A stretch of DNA of 8,455 nt from Gammaproteobacteria bacterium (GTDB taxonomy: Bacteria > Pseudomonadota > Gammaproteobacteria > Granulosicoccales > Granulosicoccaceae). The notes below the pieces were generated by a model. The model did not search any database and was not told where the DNA came from. It saw only the letters and a program-made list of their open reading frames with translations. The stretch's first letter is position 1. Each line of letters starts with the position of its first letter. The stretch is from assembly GCA_019634245.1 (NCBI GenBank), contig JAHQVR010000059.1, forward strand, positions 1 through 8,455, in the 5' to 3' direction. Shown piece by piece: positions 1 to 5,882 of the stretch. Position numbers and translations under genes: made by a program.

Positions 1-25
1 CCGGCAGAGCCAAACCGGGTAGATC

Positions 26-688
26 ATGAAGTTACATTGGTCTCCCAAATCGCCATTCGTACGCAAGGTAATGATTGCCTTGCACGAAGCCAATCAACTA
101 AACGAGGTTGAACTGATCCGATCGGTTGTTGCTATGAATCAACCACCGAATCCGGATGTTCTTTCAGACAACCCGCTTGGCAAGATACCAACACTAATAA
201 CGAGCGACGGGAAAGCGCTATATGATAGTCGAGTAATTTGCGAATATCTGGATACTCATTTTAATGTTGGATTGTATCCATCTGATACAGAACGCCGAAT
301 GAGACATCTGCTCTGGCAAGCATTGGCGGATGGGCTAACCGAAAACTTGCTTTTATGGCGAATAGAATTATTGCGAGAGTCAGGCCCCTGCAACGCAATT
401 ACTGATAGTTGGGCCAAAAAGATCAACGCAGCTATGCATAAGTTAAATAATGAAGCGAATGATGTGGCAGAGGAATCGTTTGGTATCGGCCATATTGCGA
501 TCGTGTGTGCGTTGGGGCAACTTGATTTCCGCTGGTCGGACTGTATGTGGAGAACACACTTTCCACAGCTTGCATTATTGAATAAGAAATTGTCAGGGAG
601 AGAATCTATTATCGCGACGCCGGTTGTTAATGATCACGATGCGAGTGACAATGATGTGACGCAAGGTGTTCTCAGGTTTCGGAGCTAG
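26..688 (+). CDS. Glutathione S-transferase-like protein
   Basis: This is a probable cytosolic glutathione S-transferase (220 aa, a usual length), expected to conjugate or otherwise use glutathione; the substrate is unknown. The thioredoxin-fold N-terminal domain (about residues 1-78) shows SPKSPFVRKV at 6-15, with Ser9 a candidate glutathione-activating residue. It also has NPLGKIPTL at 49-57 with the cis-proline, and DSRVICEYLD at 67-76, the glutathione-binding E/D-S segment. The all-helical C-terminal domain includes QALADGL near 98-104 and IGHIAIVCALGQLDFRW at 154-170, typical of the family. The last 30 residues, after the usual RPS-like position (GRESIIATP), are polar and less conserved. 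The Shine-Dalgarno sequence is poor (GGGTAG). A TAG at 20-22 could end an upstream gene, which would make this a tightly spaced second gene, but only six codons of that frame are visible. The family assignment is firm; the subclass is not. Confidence 0.92.
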   Translation: MKLHWSPKSPFVRKVMIALHEANQLNEVELIRSVVAMNQPPNPDVLSDNPLGKIPTLITSDGKALYDSRVICEYLDTHFNVGLYPSDTERRMRHLLWQALADGLTENLLLWRIELLRESGPCNAITDSWAKKINAAMHKLNNEANDVAEESFGIGHIAIVCALGQLDFRWSDCMWRTHFPQLALLNKKLSGRESIIATPVVNDHDASDNDVTQGVLRFRS

Positions 689-1089
689 TGTACTGGAACA
701 TACTAATTTCACATTCAGCGAGTCACCAAGCTGTCATCCGCTAGGCGCAAGCTCGAAACGGTATTGGGCATACCGTGAGAGCGAGTAACAACGCGGCTGA
801 CAGCTTGGCGGCTCGCATCCTGAAGGGCATAAACCCGCAGTGAGTCACTCAAAAGCCACTCTTCGGTGTTGCCGTTCTTACCAATATTGGGATACGTCGA
901 GCAAGAGTTACGCGGGTGCGGACGCAGACAGACACGCTGAGCATCACAATATCAAGTTGACGGGCCACTAGACACTGTAGCCTGTCGTTTGTTTTAGTAT
1001 GGCAATAAGACTGCAGGGTGTACTATTGGTCTATCGGTTAAGTAGCACCCAGGTATGCAGCCTTTGGTTTTTTATTAAACGGAAAAAGA
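689..1089. other. 401-base gap without a recognisable gene
   Basis: No frame on either strand gives a protein I recognise. Roughly the middle (about 719-960) is richer in GC than the flanking genes: 37 of 60 bases at 781-840 are G or C. It contains the nested inverted repeat listed separately. The stretch from about 985 to 1089 returns to AT-rich sequence and presumably holds the promoter of the downstream ADP-ribosylglycohydrolase-like gene, although no clear -35/-10 pair stands out. The compositional contrast suggests an inserted element or a structured non-coding segment rather than ordinary spacer. Confidence 0.6.
719..815. repeat. Nested imperfect inverted repeat (possible mobile-element relic or structured RNA)
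   Basis: The outer arms, 719-741 and 793-815, are inverted copies over 23 bases with three mismatches. The core GCGG-TGACAGCTTGG in the right arm has one mismatch against the left. Inside the 51-base loop is a second, perfect 7-bp hairpin, ACGGTAT-TGGGC-ATACCGT at about 760-778, flanked by a CTCG/CGAG pairing. The result is a large hairpin topped by a smaller one. I see no transposase and no clear target-site duplication. It could be a MITE-like element, the end of a decayed insertion sequence, or the DNA for a folded RNA. Confidence 0.6.
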
Positions 1090-1977
1090 ATGGTAAACCG
1101 AATAGATGCTTTACACGGTGCGCTGGTGGCGGACGCTGCTTCCATGGGCTTGCATTGGATGTATGATCATAAACAGCTTGATAAAATTGAACAGACAGGT
1201 GAATTGTTGTTTAGACAGCCCGACGCTAATTTGTACGCAGGGCAAAAAGCCTATTTTGCCCATGCAGCCAAGCGATGCGGAGAATATTCACAGTACGGCC
1301 AGTCGCTCCGTATCACTGCACAGTTACTTACTAACCTTGATAAGTACGATACCCATAAGCACAGAGAGAAGTTTTTTGAAACATTCGGGCCATGCGGTAG
1401 TTACCATGGTTTTGCAGATAAACCCACAAAGGCATTGATTGCCAGAATGATAATTGAGGGTGACAGTATTCCAGATCAATCCGGAAGTGACGATGATCAA
1501 ATGCCCGCACTTTGTGTAGTTCCCGCGGTTTTTTCCAACGAATGTGGTGAGGATGAATTAACGGCTGCGGTGTCTGTAACATCGACCAATGCAATGGCCA
1601 TCGACGGTGCCAGAGTACTCTATAGTTGTCTAAACCACATCTCTTCAGGACTGCCGTTGCAACAGGCTCTCAAACAGGCGGCAGACAGCGCTAACGAAGA
1701 ATTAAAAATACTTTTACTCGAAGCTATTGGTAAACAGTATGATCCTCGGGGCGTTGCTACCCATTTTGGCTTGCCTTGTCATATGACCCAGGGATTGCCT
1801 ATTGCGTGGCATCTGTTGCAATACACCACAGACTACGAATCGGTTATTCGTGAGAATGTACGTTGTGGCGGTGATTGTTGTGGCAGGGCGATGGCGGTAG
1901 GGTCAATAGCCGGGTTAGTGTTTGGCGTACCGGATGACATGAAGCGCAAGGTGCGCGATTTAAGTTTATTGAGTTAA
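1090..1977 (+). CDS. ADP-ribosylglycohydrolase / J1-crystallin-fold protein
   Basis: This is a cytoplasmic protein of the ADP-ribosylglycohydrolase (ARH/DraG) superfamily (295 aa, normal length). Catalytic members remove ADP-ribose from proteins or small molecules using two Mg ions. The N-terminal family signature GALVADAASMGLHWMYD is at 10-26. GSDDDQMPAL at 132-141 and the C-terminal GGDCCGRAMAVGSIAGLVFG at 260-279 (Asp262) match the family's metal-site segments. The usual early TDDT motif is absent. Its place is taken by GEYSQYGQSL at 64-73, resembling the YG-Q form of J1-crystallin-like members, so one metal site may be altered. There is no signal peptide. The start is preceded by GGAAAAAG. 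It converges on the hydrolase gene to its right and has no obvious operon partner. The family is clear; whether it is active and on what substrate is unknown. Confidence 0.88.
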   Translation: MVNRIDALHGALVADAASMGLHWMYDHKQLDKIEQTGELLFRQPDANLYAGQKAYFAHAAKRCGEYSQYGQSLRITAQLLTNLDKYDTHKHREKFFETFGPCGSYHGFADKPTKALIARMIIEGDSIPDQSGSDDDQMPALCVVPAVFSNECGEDELTAAVSVTSTNAMAIDGARVLYSCLNHISSGLPLQQALKQAADSANEELKILLLEAIGKQYDPRGVATHFGLPCHMTQGLPIAWHLLQYTTDYESVIRENVRCGGDCCGRAMAVGSIAGLVFGVPDDMKRKVRDLSLLS

Positions 1978-2058
1978 GAAATATCAAATTACACTTGAGT
2001 ATGTGGTCCTCAGTTTTACAAAGAGTGTCTTGAATAAAACTTTGTATCAGTCATACGG

Positions 2059-2088
2059 GTAAGGGACAGATGTGATCCTGTCCCTTAC
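2059..2088. repeat. Perfect 11-bp palindrome between convergent genes (REP-like or bidirectional terminator)
   Basis: GTAAGGGACAG (2059-2069) and CTGTCCCTTAC (2078-2088) are perfect inverted copies around the 8-base loop ATGTGATC. The element lies between the 3' ends of two convergent genes, where it could stop transcription from both sides. Neither side has a uridine tract, so it is not a classical intrinsic terminator. The GGGACAG/CTGTCCC arms resemble REP-type palindromes that RAYT transposases disperse in gammaproteobacteria; this is inferred from one copy. Confidence 0.6.
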
Positions 2089-2105
2089 ATTCCAGTTTAG
2101 GGCCA

Positions 2106-3422
2106 CTACTCGAGCGATATTTTCTTAATCTCCTCAGTATCGAGTGCCGCACAATAGCCAGATGAAGTCAGTTCCTCTTTAGCATCATCTTCCCAGGCAG
2201 GGTTATCGATGTGATAGACAATTGGCTTGATGTAATCCACGGGATCAACCAGCCAGTGCAGGCGTGGTCGGTCATCCTTCGCGACATTCATAAGATCCAT
2301 CTGATCAAGATATCCTCTGTACACCGAGATCGATGAGCCTTCTTTCGCACGGGATCCAGTCGTGATGTGATTGGGGATATAGATTTTGGGTTGTATTGCT
2401 GCCTGATACATGATCAGATCGCGCAATCCGTTATTGTCAAAGTTCCCTGTTGCGGCAGTACCGAGTTGAACATCGGTTGGTCCAAGCGTTTCCAGCAATC
2501 CAATAATTCGTTGCCCGTCTTCGGGAGTGCCATCCCAACCACGCCCTTTGCCTTCCTTTAGCGCCCCAGCGGTGTTGTGGTAAACAAACGAGAACTTGCT
2601 GCCATCGCGCAATATGAAGTTAAAGAATAACGATTCGTTGCCACCGGGTGATTTCGGCGTAGTCTGAGTGTTGAACTGTCCTGCTACTGGTTCAAAATTC
2701 TCGGGAAAATTACGCCAGCTCGGCCATTGCAAAACGGCACCTGGGAAAAGATAGTCATCGCGTTCATCGACAATAATCTTCACTGGTGTTGGTGGGAAAT
2801 CACTATCCGGGTCGACAGCAACTGAATGCATATGACGAAACGCAACCGTACAGGCAACCGGCTCAAGAAACGGCAGGCGATAAACTTCAGTACCCGGTGT
2901 CGAGCCTGTTGATGTCACTGGTGTGCAGTTAACTTTTGCACCATCGGGAAAACGCCGATCGGGATAATCCATTATCAATGGGTCATTCAACATTCGTTCA
3001 AAGTCAACTTGCAATGTACCGCAGGTTTCTTCAGTAGCGTATATCATCGCCCCTGTGTGCGCGGCGATATAGGCAGCGTTGTCTGCATGATCACCGTGCC
3101 CATGTCCCAGAAGAATAGCTTCAGGATTCAAGTTGACCAAATCCGCAACCACCAACGGCGTACGACCTCGTTCGATCTCCTGTCGCGTCATGTAGGTATC
3201 TAACATGAAAACTTTCCCGGCTACAGAGGCAGCGAAGCTCGAGGCAGAAAGCCACGAGAAAATCACTTTATCCTGCGGAGTATCACCGGTATCGGCATTA
3301 ACATTCTCAGCACCGAATACGTGCTGACGTGCTTCGATAACGTCGCTGGTTTCAAGGGCAGTGGCTGAAACTGAAAAGAGTGTTGTGACTGATGCGAAGA
3401 TAACTGGCGCTAAAGATTTCAT
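2106..3422 (-). CDS. Secreted metallo-beta-lactamase-fold hydrolase
   Basis: This is a probable periplasmic or secreted metal-dependent hydrolase of the metallo-beta-lactamase superfamily (438 aa; mature part about 416). A Sec signal peptide covers residues 1-22 (hydrophobic stretch about 5-18, likely cleavage after ATA). The zinc-binding signature HGHGDH is at 107-112, with Asp111 and His112 in the second site. Later histidines that could complete the site are HMH at 197-199, His282 in VYHNTAG and His352 in IPNH. The 438-residue length exceeds that of minimal family members (about 220-300), with inserts around 200-265. Substrate is not predictable; lactonase, esterase and phosphodiesterase activities all occur in the superfamily, and nothing indicates antibiotic resistance. 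An AGGGG Shine-Dalgarno sequence (plus-strand 3431-3435) lies 8 bases before ATG. The gap of 160 bases to the DUF3299 gene upstream is compatible with co-transcription or a separate promoter. Confidence 0.88.
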   Translation of the reverse strand: MKSLAPVIFASVTTLFSVSATALETSDVIEARQHVFGAENVNADTGDTPQDKVIFSWLSASSFAASVAGKVFMLDTYMTRQEIERGRTPLVVADLVNLNPEAILLGHGHGDHADNAAYIAAHTGAMIYATEETCGTLQVDFERMLNDPLIMDYPDRRFPDGAKVNCTPVTSTGSTPGTEVYRLPFLEPVACTVAFRHMHSVAVDPDSDFPPTPVKIIVDERDDYLFPGAVLQWPSWRNFPENFEPVAGQFNTQTTPKSPGGNESLFFNFILRDGSKFSFVYHNTAGALKEGKGRGWDGTPEDGQRIIGLLETLGPTDVQLGTAATGNFDNNGLRDLIMYQAAIQPKIYIPNHITTGSRAKEGSSISVYRGYLDQMDLMNVAKDDRPRLHWLVDPVDYIKPIVYHIDNPAWEDDAKEELTSSGYCAALDTEEIKKISLE

Positions 3423-3582
3423 TTCTTTTTCCCCTAGCTATGTAATGCCCGCAAGTCAGCGGGAATCAAGATTTTATTTGTTTGCAAATTAAAAATTTGA
3501 TGTGCTATAAAGCTATCACATAGATATATATCTGGCAATCTCAGATTTTGTGGTCAAAATCGGTGGGTATGGCTTCCTGTTG
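3423..3582. other. AT-rich gap with small palindromes upstream of the hydrolase gene
   Basis: This 160-base gap separates two minus-strand genes and would hold the 5' leader of the hydrolase gene. It contains a 5-bp GC hairpin CCCGC/GCGGG (3448-3463), a perfect 12-base palindrome AGATATATATCT (3522-3533), and a 7-bp hairpin GATTTTG-TGGT-CAAAATC (3544-3561) just after the stop of the DUF3299 gene. The last could be a weak terminator or processing hairpin for that gene, but no uridine run follows it. No promoter could be assigned with confidence. Confidence 0.45.
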
Positions 3583-4179
3583 TCAAGGTGGTGAATACGC
3601 CAACATTGATTCAAGCTCAATCGTGTAGCCAGCTTCGGCAACTCCAGAACGAAACGTTTGTGTGTGCATGGTACCTATAACCCAAACTGGGTCATAAGTA
3701 TTGTCAATCACGTGTCTGGTTTTCGATTTAGCGAATACAACCTGATTGGCCGGTGGAGGCGGTGTGTGTATGCAGGCACCATAATAAGGTACCAGCAGGA
3801 ATTCGCTGAGCTCTCTCTGTTCATCGTACTCCAGGGGCACGATATAACCGGGCATTTTTACACGTTTACCATTGAGACTCGTTACTACAGGCGAATAGTT
3901 TAGTTTCTCCTCAATAGCAGTGAGCTCGACTATAGACTCTTCACTTCCATTAAATAATTTATCTCTCTCTTCGCGGGAAAGCGATAGCAGAGGGTTCTCT
4001 GCTGGGCGGAAGTTATCTGGTATTAAATCCTCCCAATTAAGCTCGTAAACCTGCTCATCAGTGTTGTCAGGTACCGTGAGATCCGCGCTCCACCAGAGGG
4101 TTTTTATAGCGAGAAACAACCCCGCTAGCACTATCGCTGCCCCTGCCAACTGCATGCATAGCGTTCTAATCTTATACAT
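3583..4179 (-). CDS. DUF3299 family membrane-anchored protein
   Basis: This 198-aa protein has an N-terminal hydrophobic segment (about 10-28) that is either a signal anchor or an uncleaved signal peptide, placing the rest in the periplasm. The body matches the DUF3299 family. It has the lead-in ELNWEDLIP at 46-54, then VKMPGYIVPLEYDE at 107-120 and SEFLLVPYYGACIHTPPPP at 125-143, followed by NQVV. YDPVWVIGTM is at 162-171 and AEAGYTIE near 181-188. Cys136 and His138 in GACIH are the family's conserved pair and could bind a metal or redox partner; that is inference. DUF3299 proteins have no established biochemical activity; many sit beside ABC-type exporters or metal-related genes, but no such gene is here. 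The promoter would lie in the divergent region to its right; the Shine-Dalgarno sequence is weak (AGG about 8 bases before ATG). Confidence 0.85.
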   Translation of the reverse strand: MYKIRTLCMQLAGAAIVLAGLFLAIKTLWWSADLTVPDNTDEQVYELNWEDLIPDNFRPAENPLLSLSREERDKLFNGSEESIVELTAIEEKLNYSPVVTSLNGKRVKMPGYIVPLEYDEQRELSEFLLVPYYGACIHTPPPPANQVVFAKSKTRHVIDNTYDPVWVIGTMHTQTFRSGVAEAGYTIELESMLAYSPP

Positions 4180-4213
4180 AAACTACCTATACTGCTGTTT
4201 TATGTAAGCTTCG

Positions 4214-4249
4214 GATTAGCGTGTAAATTCGGTCAGATTAGCGATCTGA
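4214..4249. promoter_or_regulatory. Operator-like direct repeats, two helical turns apart
   Basis: GATTAGCG occurs at 4214-4221 and again at 4236-4243, a start-to-start distance of 22 bases, close to two turns of B-DNA. The second copy sits within a perfect 6-bp inverted repeat, TCAGAT (4233-4238) and ATCTGA (4244-4249). The pair lies 35-70 bases upstream of the DUF3299 start, so a regulator binding on one face of the helix is plausible. No matching regulator is in the window. Confidence 0.3.
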
Positions 4250-4532
4250 TGTTTTAGTTGTTACTTAAAATCCTATGTGCTAGGTTTATATCATATTTAC
4301 GAATAATTTGCGTTTCTGCTCATAATTGAGATTGGCTTGGGAAATTCAGCAGCGGAAAAAAGTTACTCATGAATCTATTGAGCGTGTGTCAAATATATCC
4401 AGCACATGCGCGGAATCGTCAAATCCAATCCACATTTACCATGACTATTCATGAAATCATTAGAAAGCGTAGTCCAAATTCTTACTCATCCCGTTTGTCC
4501 GTAGGGAATTCTGCTCAGCCGAGGCGCCCCGT

Positions 4533-4554
4533 CGGAAATACAAGCTGTATTCCG
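4533..4554. repeat. Bulged inverted repeat upstream of the TRAP operon
   Basis: CGGAAATAC (4533-4541) pairs with GTATTCCG (4547-4554) around the loop AAGCT, with one bulged A. It lies about 115 bases before the binding-protein start and could be an operator or a leader hairpin. Confidence 0.3.
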
Positions 4555-4638
4555 CTACTTGCTTGCGCGGCCGACAATAATCCCCCACAAACAAAGGGTT
4601 TGGTGAAAGGACCTGCCGTTTCATGAACAGTCCATATT

Positions 4639-4661
4639 AATTAGTTTTCTAATTTAGGAGG
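4639..4661 (+). promoter_or_regulatory. AT hairpin abutting a near-perfect Shine-Dalgarno sequence
   Basis: AATTAG (4639-4644) and CTAATT (4649-4654) form a perfect 6-bp stem with a TTTT loop. One base later comes AGGAGG (4656-4661), 7 bases before the ATG at 4669. This strong site decides the start in favour of 4669 over the in-frame ATG at 4690. The hairpin leaves the ribosome site unpaired, so it may protect or present the site rather than hide it. Confidence 0.7.
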
Positions 4662-4668
4662 AAGAGTT

Positions 4669-5799
4669 ATGAGAGTTAAACCCATTGTCATGAAACTGAT
4701 TTTCGTTGCAGCATTTCTGATTGCCCAAGCAGCGGCTGCGCAAAATTCCAATCTTCCTGCCACTATGGTTTGGACATCATACGATGTTGGCAGTGCTGGT
4801 TATGTTGAGGCATCTGCCTTTGCTGATGCGCTCGATAAAAAATACGGAACCACCGTACGCATTATCCCATCCGGCACCTCAATCGGGCGACTGCTGCCAT
4901 TGCAGACCGGGCGTGCCACCTATGGATTCATGGGTAATGAAATCCATTTTGCTGGAGAAGCGATGTTTGAATTTGCCTCTCGCGAATGGGGGCCACAGGA
5001 TTTACGCGTGTTGCTCGGTCGTCCATCCCAGGTTGGGTTGGTAACCGGCGCAGATACAGACATAAACACGCCATACGATTTAAAAGGTCAACGTGTTGGT
5101 TATGTGAAGGCAAATATTTCAACCACATTGAATACGGAAACAGTTCTCGCGTTTGGTGAACTATCAACTGCAGATGTTGAAAAGATCGAATATCCTTCCT
5201 ACGGTGCTATGGCCAAGGCATTTATAGCGGGTGAGATAGATGCAGCACCTGCAATTCCAACTTCCTCGTTTCTTCGAGAAGCCGAAGGCGGTCGAGGAGT
5301 GCGATGGATCAATATGACAGCCTCTGATGAAGCTGGTTGGGAACGCGTAGCAAAGCATGCAAGTCTATTCAAGCATTCATCTGCCAAAGTCGGTGTTAGC
5401 ATTTCCGAGGATAAGCCTGCGGAACTATTAGGCTATCGGTACCCACAGTTAACGGTTAATGCGGATGCCAGTGAAGAAGATGTTTACAACATGGTGAAAG
5501 CCATTGACGAGTCTTTTGAGTTCTACAAGGGCGCTACTAAGGTTATGCCAAACTGGGCTCTTACAACAGCCGGTACGACGCCAGCCGGAGCGCCGTTTCA
5601 CCAAGGTGCGGTACGCTATTTAAAAAAGGCAGGCGTATGGTCTGACGCTGATGAAGAGTGGAATAATGCTCGCATTGCTCGTATTGCGGCGGTTCAAAAC
5701 GCCTGGAATGCGGCTGTCGAAAAAGCGGATGAAGAAGGTGTTTCTGGCAAAGAATGGCCTGAATATTGGGCGAATTACCGAGCTGATAATCTCGATTGA
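4669..5799 (+). CDS. TAXI-family TRAP transporter solute-binding protein
   Basis: This is the periplasmic binding subunit of a TAXI-type TRAP transporter, which captures a substrate (commonly a carboxylate or amino acid in this class) and hands it to the permease for ion-driven uptake. A Sec signal peptide covers residues 1-24 with cleavage after AAAA, before QNSNLP. The TAXI/NMT1-like fold follows: SYDVGSAGYVEASAFADAL at 37-55, a ligand-binding start segment, then IIPSGTSIGRLLPLQTGRA at 65-83. YDLKGQRVGYVKA is at 136-148, AMAKAFIAGEIDAA at 180-193, and PFHQGAVRYLKKAGVW at 309-324, the typical C-terminal block. At 376 aa it is longer than many TAXI proteins (about 320) because of an extended helical C-terminus after 325. 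It is the first gene of a two-gene operon with the fused permease 83 bases downstream. The strong AGGAGG site fits abundant synthesis. Class is secure; ligand is unknown. Confidence 0.93.
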   Translation: MRVKPIVMKLIFVAAFLIAQAAAAQNSNLPATMVWTSYDVGSAGYVEASAFADALDKKYGTTVRIIPSGTSIGRLLPLQTGRATYGFMGNEIHFAGEAMFEFASREWGPQDLRVLLGRPSQVGLVTGADTDINTPYDLKGQRVGYVKANISTTLNTETVLAFGELSTADVEKIEYPSYGAMAKAFIAGEIDAAPAIPTSSFLREAEGGRGVRWINMTASDEAGWERVAKHASLFKHSSAKVGVSISEDKPAELLGYRYPQLTVNADASEEDVYNMVKAIDESFEFYKGATKVMPNWALTTAGTTPAGAPFHQGAVRYLKKAGVWSDADEEWNNARIARIAAVQNAWNAAVEKADEEGVSGKEWPEYWANYRADNLD

Positions 5800-5824
5800 A
5801 ACCAAACCGACGTGATTAAATTGG

Positions 5825-5851
5825 GGTATTCGATGGTGTACATCGGATACC
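5825..5851 (+). repeat. Intercistronic hairpin between binding-protein and permease genes
   Basis: GGTATTCGATG (5825-5835) pairs with CATCGGATACC (5841-5851) over 11 bp, counting one U-G wobble, around the 5-base loop GTGTA. It lies 26 bases after the binding-protein stop and 31 bases before the permease start. No uridine tract follows, so full termination is unlikely. It more likely protects the 3' end of the binding-protein message from exonucleases, or attenuates partly, so that binding protein exceeds permease. Confidence 0.65.
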
Positions 5852-5882
5852 GTATTCAATCTTATTATAGAGTTGATTTCTG

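Larger units (their letters stand above)
4180..4668. other. 489-base divergent intergenic region
   Basis: This region separates the DUF3299 gene from the TAXI binding-protein gene and must carry promoters for both. It contains two direct copies of GATTAGCG (4214-4221 and 4236-4243) 22 bases apart, the second inside the inverted repeat TCAGAT-TAGCG-ATCTGA. It also holds a bulged hairpin at 4533-4554 and an AT hairpin at 4639-4654. An 85-codon open frame (4369-4626, +) looks like chance. A different frame from 4451 to 4606 faintly resembles an IclR-type helix-turn-helix broken by a stop. I could not assign -35/-10 elements reliably. Confidence 0.5.

Noticed and set aside
719..815. Integron attC site
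   Set aside because: The arms are inverted repeats, but no RYYYAAC/GTTRRRY core pair is placed correctly and no integrase or cassette array is visible.
760..895. Minus-strand frame with a signal-like hydrophobic run (KLSAALLLALTVCPIP)
   Set aside because: It lies inside the inverted-repeat island, has a stop just upstream, and the hydrophobic run comes from reading the repeat arms. No protein family fits.
1106..1594. Overlapping frames inside the ADP-ribosylglycohydrolase-like gene
   Set aside because: They are out-of-frame shadows of a well-supported gene and show no family motifs.
3501..3520. TGTGC-N10-TCACA resembling a CRP site
   Set aside because: The half-sites are separated by 10 bases instead of 6, so CRP would not bind in the normal way.
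4369..4626. 85-codon plus-strand open frame, including an internal MTIHEIIRKR that hints at a nitroreductase start
   Set aside because: The likeness covers about ten residues only and nothing after it fits the family. The ribosome site is weak and the frame lies in a promoter region.
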